This document shows, in pieces, positions 20,700 through 33,010 of a stretch of DNA of 64,000 nucleotides; positions within the stretch are counted from its first letter, which is position 1; each line of letters begins with the position of its first letter. The position numbers were made by a program, and so were the translations under genes. Source of the DNA: Eurosta solidaginis (taxonomy: Eukaryota; Arthropoda; Insecta; Diptera; Tephritidae). Under the pieces are notes generated by a model. The model was not told the DNA's origin, ran no database searches, and saw only the letters and a list, made by a program, of their open reading frames with translations. The stretch is from NCBI RefSeq assembly GCF_040869045.1, contig NC_090320.1:117561112-117625111 (forward strand). Direction: 5' to 3'.

Positions 20700-23600
20700 G
20701 TGCGATCGCGCCCCACGACCGGGTGCCAACGTCCCCCCGCAAAACAATGGTCCTTCGAATGCTCTTTCATAACAGAAAGACTAAAAAAGCGAATAAACCT
20801 TCCATCCAAACGTCTGCATGTGCAAGTGTCAGGAATAAATAATACACCATCTGAACAGGAAAAGGAATCATGTCTGATTACGTTAGGTTCGCTTACAGAC
20901 CCCTAAGTGAGCATCGATACAGTGGTCATAGTCCTGCCTCAATTAACACTTGCCAAGTTAGCGCAACGAGTCGACAAGCGTTTCCTGATCTGATTCTGGC
21001 GGATAAGAGGTTCTTCATTAATGAACCAGTCGACCTCATACTTGGAGGCGACATTTATCCCCAGATAATACTGAACGGTATAAGGAAGAACGTTCTAAAT
21101 ACGCTTCTCGCCCAAGAAACCGTTTTCGGTTGGATTCTAACTGGTCGTGCAGAAGTACCTCACCCAACTAATAAACGGGTATCCTTTTTTAACGAAATTA
21201 GCCTAGACAAGTAACTAACTGCTTTCTGGGAACTTGAAAACGTACCTAAGAAAAGAGCACTTAACGAAGATAATGCCTATTGCGAGGAACTTTTCAGAGC
21301 TACAACAGAAAGAAACTCCGATGGCAAATATATTGTCGCCCTTCCATTTAAACAGGATTTTCCTAACAACATCTCCTTGGGGCCCTCTCTCAACGGCGTC
21401 TGCTCCCAATTCTACCGGAATGAGACGCGCCTAGCCAAGATACCGGCCCTAGAGACAGAGTACAATTGGGTACTAGCGGAATATGAGACATTGGGACATA
21501 TGTCGAAAGTTCCAAAAATTATACCACCCCACGTGACCGATTGCTACTTCTTACCCCATCATGCGGTTATAAAAGAAGAAAGCACCACGACAAAAATTCG
21601 TCTGGTGTTCAACGCTTCGTGTCCCACAGCCAATGGCAAAAGCCTAAAGGACGTACTTTATACAGGCCCAGTGCTTCAAGCCGACTTAACGATTCTACTC
21701 CTTCGATGGAGATTCTTTAAATATGTTTTTAATAGCGACATCGAAAAGATGTACCGGCAGATATGAGTAAAGCCAAACCAAACACAATTCCAAAGAATAA
21801 TTTTTCGTAACAACCCAAGTGACCCTATCAGCGTCTACGAATTAAAAGCAGTCACCTTTGGAGCCAATTGTGCTCCTTATCTGGCGATAAGGACACTGCA
21901 CCAACTAGCAGATGAGGTTGAAACTTCATCACCAATTGCCGCAGATATTTTACGGACAGGTATGTACGTCGATGACGTTCTTGCCGGGGGGCATAGCATC
22001 GATTCCACACTCAAAGCTCGCAATGAAATCACAGATGCTTTACAGTCCGCAGGTTTTTCCATTCGCAAATGGACGTCAAATTGCTCAAGAATACTGAAAG
22101 GAATACCCAAACCTCATCTGCTCAACGAAGGCTTCTTGGAATTCAAGGAGGCGAGTACAGTCAAGACCCTAGGCATTCGATGGAACGCGCATGCGGATTA
22201 TTTTTACTTCGCCGCAAAACCAATTGAAAATCGGGATATGCTAACGAAAAGGGCAATCCTTTCCGCAATCGCTAAACTCTCTATCCTCTAGGTTGGCTCG
22301 CCCCAGTCGTCATTGTTGCCAAAATTATTATGCAAAACATTTGGCTAGAAGGGACTGACTGGGACGAACCAGTGTCGGCAGGAACCCTAGACCGATACCC
22401 TGATTTTATGCAGGAGTACCCCGCCATTAACCGGATTCGTATACCTCGGTGGGTGCACTTCACCCCAACCAACGATATAGAAATTCACGGCTTCTGTGAC
22501 GCGTCCGAAAAAGCCTACGCGGCTACGGTTTGCGTGCGAGCTAAGATCAACGATAGTATCTACGTTAGTCTACTTATGGCAAAAACTTTGGAAACTGTGA
22601 TGGAGAACCTGAACTTAGGCACATTCAACATGCACCTATGGACAGATTCGACCATCGTCCTAGCATGGATTCGAAAACCCCCGTGTTCCTGGTCAACATT
22701 TGTAGCTCACAGGGACACAAAAATCGTGGAGAAGGTAGGAACGAAAGCATGGCATCATGTCGAGTCCGCATCAAATTTAGCGGACTTAGCCCGCAGAGGA
22801 CTTCCAGCCACGGATCTAGTCGACAACTCTTTGGGGTGGCAGGGACCTTCTTGGCTGCAGGAAGGCAAAGCGAAATGGCCATCTCAAGGCGAACAGGAGT
22901 ACCACACAAACATCGAAGAAAAACGAGTACAAGTGCATGCAGCAACAAACATCAACAACAGCGAGGATATTCTGGATCGGTTTTCCGATCTATCAAGAGC
23001 ATTGCTGGTAATCTCCTACATTATAAGATTCTCGAATAGAACACATCCAAAAACTAAAGCGTCCTTTAAAGCAGAGTCTCACCAGATCTCGCCCGTGCGA
23101 AATCTAAGTTACGACTGGCCGTCTCATAAGGATATCCCAAACTCGCTACTATGCCGAGGAAATGAACGCTCTGAGAACTAGGAAACCCATCGCGGACAAA
23201 AGCGAGATCCTCTCTCTAGACCCCTTTATCGACGAAAATAATGTTCTTCGGGTGGGGGGTCGTCTCAACGCATCCAGGGACGTTCTCGTCGACGAGCGCC
23301 ACCCGATAATCCTCCCTTACGCCTGCCGACTCACCCGTCTCCTAGTCCAGTTTGTCCACACCATTTCTATACATGGCGGAAATCAACTAATGCTGCGGCT
23401 CTTACGCACGCAGTATTGGATACCTCGGGTCAAAAACATGATCCGATCCATCATTCACAACTGCAAGGCCTCTACGCTATTCCGCAAGCGTTCCCCGACG
23501 CAACTCATGGGAATTCTCCCTGCGGAACGCACTACCTTTTCTCGGGCATTTACCAACACCGGGGTGGATTTCGCCGTACCGTTTGACATCAAGTCTTACA

Positions 23601-24423
23601 GCGGACGAGGATGTCGCATGTCTAAGGGTTAGGTCTGCCTATTTGTCTGTTTTGCGACTAAGGCGATCCACTTAGAGGCGACTAGCGACTTCAGCGCCGC
23701 CGCGTTTCTAGCAGCGTTTAGTCGGTTTGTCGCCAGACGAGGATGACCGAAAACCTTTATTCCGACAACGGGACGAACTTTGTCGGTGCGTCGAGGGCTC
23801 TGCGCTCAGAGTTCAAGGCATTCCTCGTTGATGCGCGCGACCAAACCCTCTCTAAATATGCCCACCAAACCCTGGCATGGCATTTCATACCAGCAGCTGC
23901 TCCTCATATGGGTGGGCTGTGGGAAGCGGGAGTCAAGAGTTTCAAAACTCATTTCAAAAAGATCGCATCGGATCATAAATTTACTCTCGAGGAGTTTAGC
24001 ACCCTCCTGTGTAGAATTGAATCCTGTCTCAACTCCCGACCCCTAAGGCCATCTTCAAATGACCCGGCCAACTTGGAGCCACTTACCCCCGGACACTTCC
24101 TAGTCGGGGGCCATCTACTAGCGCCACCCGAGATTGACGTCAGCGAGTATCGCGCGTCACTCGTCAATCAATGGGAGAAACTTAAGGCGCTGCATCAAAC
24201 CTTCTGCAAACGGTGGAAAACTGAGTATCTCACCGAATTGCAGAAGCGCGTTAAGTGGAAGCATCCACAATCAAACCTCACACAGGGGGACCTAGTCGTC
24301 ATTAAGGAGGATAATCTGCCCCCTAACGAATGGAGACTGGGTCGGATAGCCAATCTTCACTATGGCCCCGATAACCGAGTTCGAGTCGTCGAACTGGATA
24401 CGGCAAGGGCACAAACCACCTGA
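20700..24423 (+). pseudogene. BEL/Pao-type Pol, decayed, gag missing
   Basis: The BEL/Pao order is clear: protease (ITERLKKRINLPSKR near 20782; EPVDLILGGDIYPQIIL near 21024), RT (KIRLVFNASCPTANGKSL near 21594; YVDDVLAGG near 21965) and RNase H (HGFCDASEKAYAATV near 22486; LWTDSTIVLAWIRK near 22636). Integrase follows with a zinc finger near 23352-23465 (HTISIHGGNQLMLRLL), then SDNGTNFVG near 23761 and PHMGGLWEAGVK near 23905, and a basic C-terminal domain (NLPPNEWRLGRI near 24316). TAA near 21213 and TGA near 21766 are in-frame stops, and frame changes occur near 22290, 23180 and 23740. The gag half is absent upstream. It is inactive. Confidence 0.9.
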
Positions 24424-24586
24424 CCAATCACGAAATTGGTCCTACTACCACACTCCAGTGAGGGTGAGGAAGATCTGTAACTTCCACCCGTCCAACAACC
24501 CGCTTAACCCAGCTCTCGTTCACCCCGAACGAGGCCAACAAACCGCTTAACCCCGCTCTCGTTCACCTCGAACGAGGCCAACAAAA
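24424..24586 (+). repeat. BEL/Pao 3' end with candidate PPT and 43-bp tandem repeat
   Basis: gagggtgaggaaga near 24460 is purine-rich and precedes TGTAACTTCC at 24476, a possible 3' LTR start. Two 43-bp units (24501-24543 and 24544-24586; cgcttaaccc through gaggccaacaaa) differ at about three positions. Each unit contains ctcgttcaccccgaacgagg, which can fold (ctcgttc with gaacgag). Confidence 0.5.
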
Positions 24587-25890
24587 CCCTGCCACAGATC
24601 TACTATCTGCCACAGAACATAAACGCCCTCGGCCAACAGAATTTAGTAGTAGAAATACAAAGCGATCAGTTAACAAATATCTGACAAGTACTGAACTGCA
24701 TGATTGCTTAGAACCGTTCTTTGATTTCTGATGCCATGATCTATTAGTGTGGATGAACACAAGTAATCTCACGAAAAGTACGGACACCTATGCACCTCCG
24801 AAACATACACTAATTTAACATACATCGCTCCACGTCAAAACTCGACTATTAAATCGATTCGCGTAAAAATGTCATTAGTAAACAATGGATATGCCATAAC
24901 GAAATGCACTCATTGAGCACATTCGGACCTCGTGAGGAGGTATCAGACGAACGTGTTCCGAATATTCTACATTAGCGATTTATCTGCAACACCACGATGA
25001 ATACATAAACGGGAAAGAGCTTTCCGAAATATCAGAATAAAAAGGTACATACTCCCTGTGTAATAGGACCGCACAAGTCAAGGTCGAGGCCGGAATATAA
25101 CGACTTAAGCCATATTATTTTATTTTCTGCTGCTGACTAGAGTATCACCCCATGTCGGCTGCTAGTTCGAAATCATCCTATATCGAAAAAAAAAAGAAAT
25201 TCCCATTTCAGGATTTTTCCCCAAAACCACTCTATGTCAGAATTACGTTGAAAAATGCCTTATCTCAGAATGATTTTCAAGAGGGTTGGGTCATGTACAT
25301 TTCATATTATTGGTTTATTGATATTATTGTCACATACATTCGCATGACTTGCGCCATGGCGACTCACACTATTAGTTATTGGGTTCTTTGTACTATCAAC
25401 TACCTAACAACCTACATATAATATTTGCTCTTATCATCGAAGCATCTACTTTCCTATCTATACATACCATGGTACTATGGCAAATCGAAATGCAGAGCTT
25501 AACAACAAAAAGTTACTCTATCGCCCCTGGCGTTTTCTTTTAGGAGCGGCAAGCCATTATATTCACGAAAATATATCCATACAAACATAACACAATAAAT
25601 CTATTACAAACACAAATGAGACATTTAAAGGGACTTACAAGCAACAGAACGCATATATCGTAATACCGGCCGGTTAACCTCTCCTCAGGCTGAAAGCGTG
25701 CAATACTGAAGCTCGTTTGGTACGCTCCTCCATCTCAAAAGCAGGTGAGGCTCCGTTCATGATGCTGCTGCACTGCCTCATCAACCTACATGAAAACAAA
25801 TATTCAATTATCATCTAGCACTGTAAGGAAATGGGGAATTACTTACTGGTCTTAGCCCATGCATTAGCTCCCTCGTTGCCCTCTAATTGG
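24587..25890. other. Unassigned non-coding stretch
   Basis: Might include the rest of the BEL/Pao LTR, but no end could be placed. No host or transposon motif was recognised in any frame; the 89-codon plus frame at 25152-25421 has no family signature. Confidence 0.5.
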
Positions 25891-25894
25891 CTAA

Positions 25895-27410
25895 GTCAAC
25901 CTCCCACTGATATGCTGGTGGCAAGCTGTAGCAACGTAGACCCCACGATTGTCCCTCTCCTTTCTATCGACTGCTAGTGGTATTTGCTTGTTTTTACTAT
26001 TACCTCCGTTGTTATTGTTGGCGTTGCTGGCATGTATCTTTAGAGAATGAGTGTAATTACTGCTGCCAGGTGTTTTCATTAGCCGTTGTTGTTGCTGCTG
26101 CCCCCCACTTGAGTGGCCAAATCTTGTTCCAGCCCCTGGTCAAAGGATGCACTTAGCGTTTTACTGACGCAACTCTTTACGGCGTCTGGATACAAACGCG
26201 GGAATATCTGACGTACATTTTTCTTTTCAGTGAGTGGAAGATGTCGCGGTTGGAACATTGGCTGTGGCGGAGAACTGCTTTGTGATACGGTAAAAAGTCG
26301 GGCCTGTTCGCCGTCCTTAGACTTCTGACCGTGCAGCTGTTGTGACAATTCTTTTTCTGGGCTTTTAAGTTTCTCCATTGTCTATTCGGCTTGTTGCCAT
26401 TGCTGATGTTTATTTGCCACATTATGTGGCAGAGACTCAATACGTTTTCGAAGCCGATTTCAATTTCACCATATACTTTTGATTTATATTCTAAATTATT
26501 GAATTGATGCAGCAACGTTGTATTCTCTGCATTGGCATCGGTCAATTACTCTTCCTTAACAGCCAATCGTGCTTGAAACGCATCGATTAGTGCTTGCAAA
26601 CCCGATTGTTCTGCCAGGTTGACACCAGCCAATTGCTGAAGCAGTCCATATTTTTGGCCTGCAAATTAGCTACTTGATTTTGTTTTTCGCTCAATTCAGC
26701 AAAACGCGCCGCTGCCAAGTCGAATTCGTGACGCGCTTGCGCCAAATCGGCTTTGACAGATTCGTGTGCATTTTGTAAATTATGCAGTTCTATTTACGTT
26801 CGGCATTTTCAACTTCTAATACGTTTTCCTTCCCAAGTTCATAGATACGACTATTTGAAATCTGTTCGAGCTCTTCGCGTTGCTGTTCGAATAGGCTAAC
26901 TTGTTGTTCCAATTCTTCGGTGGCTTGAATGCTAGCATTCAACAGGCAAGTTAAGTAATTCATACACTTATCCTTCCTTGTGTGCTGACTCGCTTTGTAT
27001 GCGTTGTAGTTGTGCAAACATATCCTGTGTACCAGCTTGTTGCTCAAGCAAAAGTGTTGACTGAAATTGTTTACGCTCTTGTGCGAATTTTTCCTTAAGT
27101 ACCTGCATTTCTTTCAGATTGAAGTTTTTCAGCATATAACTTGACAGTAGCATTTAATTGGGCGCGTTCGGTATTGATTTCTGTGCGCAATTCACGTAAT
27201 TTGGCTTGAATTTCCATTAAAGCTACCTGCTGTTCGACCAAGGCCTTTTCTTTCTCCTCCAGTTGACGCTTCAACTTCTGACACATGTCATCGGACCATT
27301 CAGAGAGTGTTGCTGGCGTATTTTGCTGTTTATTTAATAGATAATCGATCAGGATTTGTATTTCGGAGCGATTAAGTTCAGCAGGACGAAAGAAATTCAA
27401 TTGTATCCGA
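25895..27410 (-). pseudogene. RRBP1/kinectin-like coiled-coil gene copy, frameshifted
   Basis: On the minus strand, pieces in different frames form one protein track. It starts with LSEWSDDMCQKLKRQLEEKE near 27310. Then come QAKLRELRTEINTERAQLNA near 27200, KEKFAQERKQFQSTLLLEQQ near 27090, MFAQLQRIQSES near 27020, TEELEQQVSLFEQQREELEQ near 26890 and TLLHQFNNLEYKS near 26500. A basic tail follows with FPRLYPDAVKSCVSKT near 26190. The coiled-coil character and the conserved LSEW...KLRELRxEINxER stretch suggest the ribosome receptor/kinectin family, an ER membrane-linked protein. No introns are visible, there are at least four frame changes and a stop, and no promoter or neighbouring gene structure can be seen. 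A processed or duplicated pseudogene is the simplest reading. Confidence 0.5.
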
Positions 27411-27839
27411 TTAGAAAAGTGTATCTAATGCTTTCCTTTCACTTTGGATTGAATTGATTTGTCACAGGCACTGCTGTTTACGCTACTGCGACCGTTGACG
27501 TGAACGAATAGTTAGTGGTTAATCTGATTTTTTTGTGGTGATTAAAGATTTTGTTTCCTCGATACTTGGGGATATTAGAATAATCTCTCCGTACATCTAT
27601 CACAAATCATGCATACAAAGGCGGATTCCTCAAATACATATAAATATAGGAATCGGTGAACTGCGATGAGCAAGGGCCGGCAACAGATGAAAGGTGAGAC
27701 CAAAAGTGCGTTACCACCTATCGAAAACGTACAAGTAAATACAAGAGCTCTGTTATAAATATGTTATTACAGATTTAAATACCCATTGATGCCGGGCGAA
27801 GGGGGTGGTATCCAGGGAAACACATAGGATAATATTTTA
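27411..27839. other. Unassigned spacer between two host-gene fragments
   Basis: No coding signal recognised on either strand; it separates the oppositely oriented RRBP1-like and Nup154-like fragments. Confidence 0.5.
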
Positions 27840-28385
27840 ATTGTTAACGATTGCAATGCGGATATTTATTCGGCCAAACATGATGGACGATACTTGTAGG
27901 TCGCACGTTTACTGCGCCCAATATGGGAAAAACGTTGTGTTGAAGCGAATTTGTATAGTACATTAACTCAGGCTGACTGTACACTGATACTTGAGGATTT
28001 ATTTCCGCTCATGGATGCTTACATTGTAAATGCTTGTTAGGGTATGACACGCGCTGCTGCCTATTCCACACCTACAACAAGTTTATCAAATGGTTTTAGT
28101 GATGTACTGCCGGCTAACACTCAGTTGATAGCTCAGCACCCACGTAATGCTGCAGTACAAGCACAAAATGAAGAGAAACAATCAATAAACACATCATATC
28201 AATTGGTAAAATATGGTTGTGAAATAATCGCGCTATGTAAAATATTAGGTGAACATCCGTTTCATTTTATGGCCACTGAATTACCAAAGGATGAACAGAC
28301 AACATGGAGTTTTACAAAAAAGGATTACAAAATATATGTCAGCAATTTTCTTCGGCTGGTTTCGGAGAAGGTGGTATTGAGCTAG
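27840..28385 (+). pseudogene. Nup154: Nup154/Nup155-like nucleoporin fragment
   Basis: The track DCNADIYSAKHDGRYL, stop, VARLLRPIWEKRCVE (about 27850-27950) is followed by LTQADCTLILEDLFPLMDAY. After another stop come TRAAAYSTPTTSLSNGFSDV (28044 on) and CEIIALCKILGEHPFHFMATEL (28220 on). This resembles the alpha-helical C-terminal half of the large inner-ring nucleoporin Nup155/Nup154, from memory of the family. There are two in-frame stops and the end is out of frame. It is cut off by gypsy element A at about 28455. It is a broken copy, not a working gene; whether it is processed cannot be told from 550 bp. Confidence 0.55.
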
Positions 28386-28454
28386 CAACGACGGGTGCAG
28401 CAAAAATCCAGAGGCAAGTGGTATACGCTATTTCAATAACGCGTGAACCACCAT

Positions 28455-30258
28455 CAGCGCCCTTGTCATCGACCTGGAACAACACTCCGCCAACACCTAT
28501 TTTGGAAGCGCCGCATTGGATTACAAACTCTTTGGAAAAATCGGGTTGGGCCAAGACAGGCGCGGAACTCAAGGCTACTTTAAGTTTTTCAAAGGCCTCT
28601 ATAGATTCAGCGGTAAGTTTGAAGGGACCTGATGACTTACGGAGGCAGTTGGTCAAGGGACCTGCCAAGTCAGCAAAATTGGTAATAAATGCCCTGTATA
28701 ATGCGCACAAACCTACGCACCTGTCGAGGGGATTTAGGGATCGGAAAGTTTTGCATCGCTTCTATTTTTCCTGGATCCACTTTCAAGCACCCGCTGCCTA
28801 TCAAGTACCCTAAATATCGAATTTCCTTCTGACAAAATTTACTTTTGTTTACGTTTATTGTCAGACCTGCGTCGGTCAAACACTTTGCCACTTCCGCCAG
28901 CAACTTCAGATGGTCCTCAAAGTTCGTACTGCATACCACCAGGTCGTCCAGGTAGACGAAGACATTCTCCCGCAGACGCGAGGGGATTTCCTTGTCCATC
29001 AGCCTACTCATAGTCTGCGGTCCATTGCACAGACAAAAGGGCATTGCCGTGAAGTGGTACAGAGGCCTCCCCGGAACCGCGAATGCTGTTTTTTCCTCGG
29101 AGGACTCCGTCAATTTGATCTGGAAGAACGCGTCCTTCAGACCAACGCCACTAATAAGGTGCGTATCTTTCAGTCTGCTCAATAAGCCGTTAATATGAGG
29201 CAGGGGGTATGAGTCTTTCTTAGTTACCGCGTTGACCTTCCTGGAATCTATGCACAACCTAACTTTACCTGGTTTCCGGACCAGTACCACAGGACTACAT
29301 CACGGAGAGTTCGATTCTTCTATAACTCCTAAATCGAGTAGCCTGTCTATTTCGCTAAAAGCTTCGGTGGCGAAAGAGGGAAATGTTTGCTTTTTATAGC
29401 AACAGCATCACCGGTATCAATGTGATGCTCCACTAACTGCGTTTGCCCCAGACCTAACTTTTCGAATGAAGGAAACGCTTCTATGACCTTCTGTAAATTT
29501 CTTCTCCGGGTTGGTGACAAATCATGGAGATTAAGTTCTTCGTCCTTTTCCTTGCTAACCTCTAGGCACTCTACACTTGGGAATATTTCGGGAGCTAACG
29601 CAAATGCTCTCCAAAAATCCACCCCGAAATAAGCTTCTTGGAGAAGTGAAGGAACAAGGTAAAAACCAATAACCTTTATGGTGTTCTTGAAGGTGACCGG
29701 TAAAGATATCGAGCCTAAGATTTGTTGCTTGTTGTCACCCGCAGTGTATATGAATGCATGAAATGTTTGATAATTGAAGCCGTTATCTTTTAGAACTTCT
29801 TCACAATTCTTCCCAAGGATGGAGACGCTGTCTCCCGAGTCCAACAACCCTACAATAAAACTATCTTTTATTTTTGCCTTTACGAGAGGCCTTTCATCCT
29901 CTGTAAGCATTAATGTAATGGTTTGCAGCAATCTACGCTCCTGTAATCTCCGGTGATATCTTTTCCTGCACCTCAAAATATTTTCTGATACCGGTTGTTT
30001 TTCAAAAATTGCATGTCTTATTTGTTCATACCTATGTTCCCTTTCTTCTAGATTATGTGGAGAATGCATCTGGCAAGCGACATCCCTATGCTGACGTTGC
30101 AGAATTCTGGTCGGTTCGCCCATCGCGGATGAGGACGGTTGACTATCGGATTCAGAACTATTGGAATTATCCGTACTGTCCGGGAAAGTTACTATTACAT
30201 TTGGGTATTCTTTCGCCAGGGTACTACTACACCTCGGAAGCTCATCACCTACCTGCAA
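28455..30258 (-). pseudogene. Element A pol remnant: protease, RT, partial RNase H
   Basis: Protease is seen in LLDSGDSVSILG near 29830 (DSG active site). The lead to RT carries VEHHIDTGDAVAIKS near 29410. RT has RLCIDSRKVNAVTKKDSYPL near 29250 and YLDDLVV near 28945. There are frame changes near 29340 and 28715. RNase H has QCGASKIGVGG near 28530, in which the first catalytic aspartate is glycine, while B keeps QCDAS. The end is a chimera with flanking DNA. Confidence 0.85.
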
Positions 30259-30332
30259 CCCGGTACCTGCGAGAGACCCACCCTCTGGTTCAGCGCACGG
30301 GACGACGCCTCGAGCACTGGCTGGTATGGGGG

Positions 30333-31648
30333 CTATGACACCGAACGTGGTTCCCCCTTCTCGCTCGGGTACTGGTTTCCCTGCCTGCGATGGTCCCTAG
30401 GGCATTTTGGCATAACTACTCCCCTATGGCCGCATTTAAAACAAAACGGAATTCTAATAGGTTCCTCACAGTAAATATAGGAATGCCCCATAGCCTGACA
30501 ATTCCAGCACTGGATTCCTGAATAGTCCGGTTTCCTGTGGCGTCGATACTCCAACACCTCTATCTGTGGGTCAGCTTCGCAGTCCTCGCCTTCCATCCTC
30601 ATGTTCGGGGTTATCGTGCAGGCATCGTTCACGTGACGTCCTGGGTAAGTGGTTCCCAATAGCTTGCTTTCCTTCAGCACTTGTTCTCCTCTGCGTGATA
30701 CATCATGTAGATCATGAAGGGTTCTCACTTCCGCGTTGAAGAGCATCAGCTTAAGGCTACTGTTGACGTTCCTTTTTATGATGTCAATCAGTAAGACCTC
30801 TGACATGGACTGTCTTAAGCGCGCGTTCAAGGAGATTATGTCCGTGTGGAACACATCATAGCACTCACTTAGCTTCTGCTTACGCATGGAGATCTCCATT
30901 ATGATCTCGTGGTCACTTTTTAGAGTACCGAACTCTCTCTTTAAGGAATAGCACAAAAAGGCATATGTCACGTTTGGTTTTGTTTTGTAAACAACCAGTA
31001 CCACTCTTCGGCCCGCCCAGAAAGGAATAGGTGGAAACTAGCCATTATTTGGTCGTCAGTGCATTGTGTACGTTCACACAGGGTGTTTAGCTTAAACAGC
31101 AAATCCGCCACGCTTCCAGTACCGATGAACGATATTTTCCACTCCTGGGGTTTTACTACTATGCTGTTCGGAGCAGGGTTCATCGGGGTTACTACCGTTG
31201 GAAGTGGATTATGTTCCGTTCTAGTCGCGTTTCTGTTCAAATTCATGGTTTGTGGAGCAGAAACGAGAGCTACGTTGAGCTGGTCCATGTTGTTTCGAAT
31301 CGTCCCCATCTCCCTCCGCATTTCTTCCTGCGAGGTCCGGAAAAGCTTGTGTAACACTTCCACCCACGAGTCTCCACGAGGAGCTTCGGTAGGGATCCCT
31401 GGGTTGTGCGCCCTATCGCTTGCAGCTTCTCCAAAATTTCCATGTTTTAGTGGTACAGCACTAGCTCCGTCCAGTGCGTATGTCGACACATTGGTCATTG
31501 GCCCCGATATAGTATGCGCGTTCATCAGGGGTGCGTTCAGATTACTGGTGCTTCCCGGTCTATCCATTTTTTTGTGTTGGTCATTTAGGTCCGAGCCTGC
31601 ATTCTTCCCCGCGGGATCTCAATATTGGCTACCTACTGGCGTATGCAT
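30333..31648 (-). pseudogene. Element A gag, one frameshift
   Basis: ATG at 31648 lies 41 bases inside the end of unit X. Frame 31567-30968 covers the N-terminal and first capsid part (WKISFIGTGSVADLLFKL; GRAEEWYWLFTKQN). The frame changes near 30985-31000, where element B reads through, and continues with FLCYSLKREFGTLKSDHE. Two knuckle-like motifs close the protein: CWNCQAMGHSYIYC, a regular CX2CX4HX4C, and CFKCGHRGVVMPKC, with a displaced histidine. It is the RNA-packaging shell protein of the element. Confidence 0.8.
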
Positions 31649-31739
31649 CACCCGGGGACGCTTAGCCTTCGAAAAAGCCCCACTATTATTGTTACGCACT
31701 TTTATTAAACAAAAGAAAATCTCAAAATAATTCAATAAA

Positions 31740-32640
31740 ATTGAATAATTTCATCAAAATTGCTGGTATGTATAAATATGCAAAAGGCTCAAAAGAAATA
31801 AAAAGCAATATTAGATGTTTACGTTAACTACCGCATGCAAAACTAATAATACCAGAAAAAATTTAAATTTAAGTTCCTTTCTTCTCTGTTCCTAATATCT
31901 TCCTAATTATTTAGTTAAATTTAGTTATTGGTATGACCCCGTCCATTTGCTATTCATTTATAATTGGCCTTTTGTTTTGTAAATAATTCATGAGGTTTTA
32001 TCTCATTTTATTTTATTGATTTATTTGTATTTATTTATGTATTAATTGTCTTTAGGTATTTATTGTTTTATTTATTTACTGTATATATTTACTTTACTTT
32101 AATTGATTTGAAGGTAGTTTTATTTTAATTTGATTTAATCTTATTTTATTTTATTTCATTTTCGTTATTTCATTTGTATACGCGCAAATAATTTTCTTTG
32201 TTATTTCCTTATTCCCTAATTTTAAGTTTATATATTTCGCCTCCTTTTTTTGTTTTGCTTATTAATTAAAAATTGCCTCTTTATTTAAATTCATTCTCCC
32301 TTTGTTTTTGTTCCTATCTAGTTAAGTAAGGGTAGTCTTAATTAAAATTATCTTTACCCTTAGTTTTATTTAATATAGTCACACCTGCCTTATTTTAATC
32401 TATTTTAAACTTAAGTTTCTATTTTTTTACCCTCCTTTCGTTTTAAATTCATTAATTTAAATAATTTTGCTTTTTCTCGTTTCCGATCTATCTGCAACTT
32501 TAGTTTCCTAATTTACGATTATTTAATTAGGTTGTGTTCAATTAAGTTAAGTACATTTTTCTCTTTTTTCTTAACTTCTGAGCTTTCTAATTTTAAAATT
32601 TCATTTTCAGTTTATTATTATTATTTTTGTTTTGGAACGA
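31740..32640. other. AT-rich, T-run-rich part of unit X copy 1
   Basis: About 900 bp dominated by ttatttt- and taattt-type stretches on the plus strand, matched in copy 2 at about 46240-47100 with scattered differences. No ORF on either strand. A similar composition occurs in the element D LTR (52740-53080), though the sequences do not align by eye. Confidence 0.7.
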
Positions 32641-32700
32641 ACTCACCCAAGTCAGGCTGCAGGCCATTGGTGTTGCTCGCCGTTGTCGTTGCAGGTGGTG

Positions 32701-33010
32701 TTGCAGCAGGCCTACGTTCGGCGGCCCTGCTCTTGTTGTTGTTAAAGCTGGTGGTGTTGCAGCAGGCCCATGTTCAGCGGCCCTTCTGTTGTTGTTGTTA
32801 AATCTGGTGTTGTTGCAGCAGGCCTATGTTCGGCGGCCCTTCTGTTGTTGTTGTTCAAGCTGGTGTTGCAACAGGCCTATGTTTAGCGGCCCTGCTGTTG
32901 TTGTTGTTCAAGCTGGTGTTGCAGCAGGTATATGTTTGGCGGCCCTGCTGGTTTTGTTGTAGCTGGTGCGGTTGCAGCAGGCCTATATTCGGCGGTCCTG
33001 CTGTTATTGT
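32701..33010. repeat. Minisatellite, about 53-56 bp period, 6 units
   Basis: The word ttgcagcagg (with variants) recurs at 32701, 32757, 32813, 32866, 32919 and 32972. Each time it is followed by ccta(t/c)gttcggcggccct and a gttgttgtt run. The period is not a multiple of three, so it is unlikely to be under coding constraint. Copy 2 of X has only four units. Confidence 0.85.

Larger units (their letters stand above)
28455..31689 (-). mobile_element. Gypsy element A, internal region truncated in RNase H
   Basis: Minus-strand internal region lying downstream of long unit X (31690-39262). It matches element B from its start to the RNase H domain, where B-like sequence stops at 28455 (after VDDKGA) and unrelated sequence begins. 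It has no integrase and no 3' LTR, so it is not autonomous. Confidence 0.9.

Noticed and set aside
28910..29198. Plus frames over the element A RT region
   Set aside because: Antisense of RT; the minus strand has the YLDD and other RT motifs.
31059..31730. 223-codon plus frame (and 45536-45922)
   Set aside because: Antisense shadow of the gag genes of A and B.
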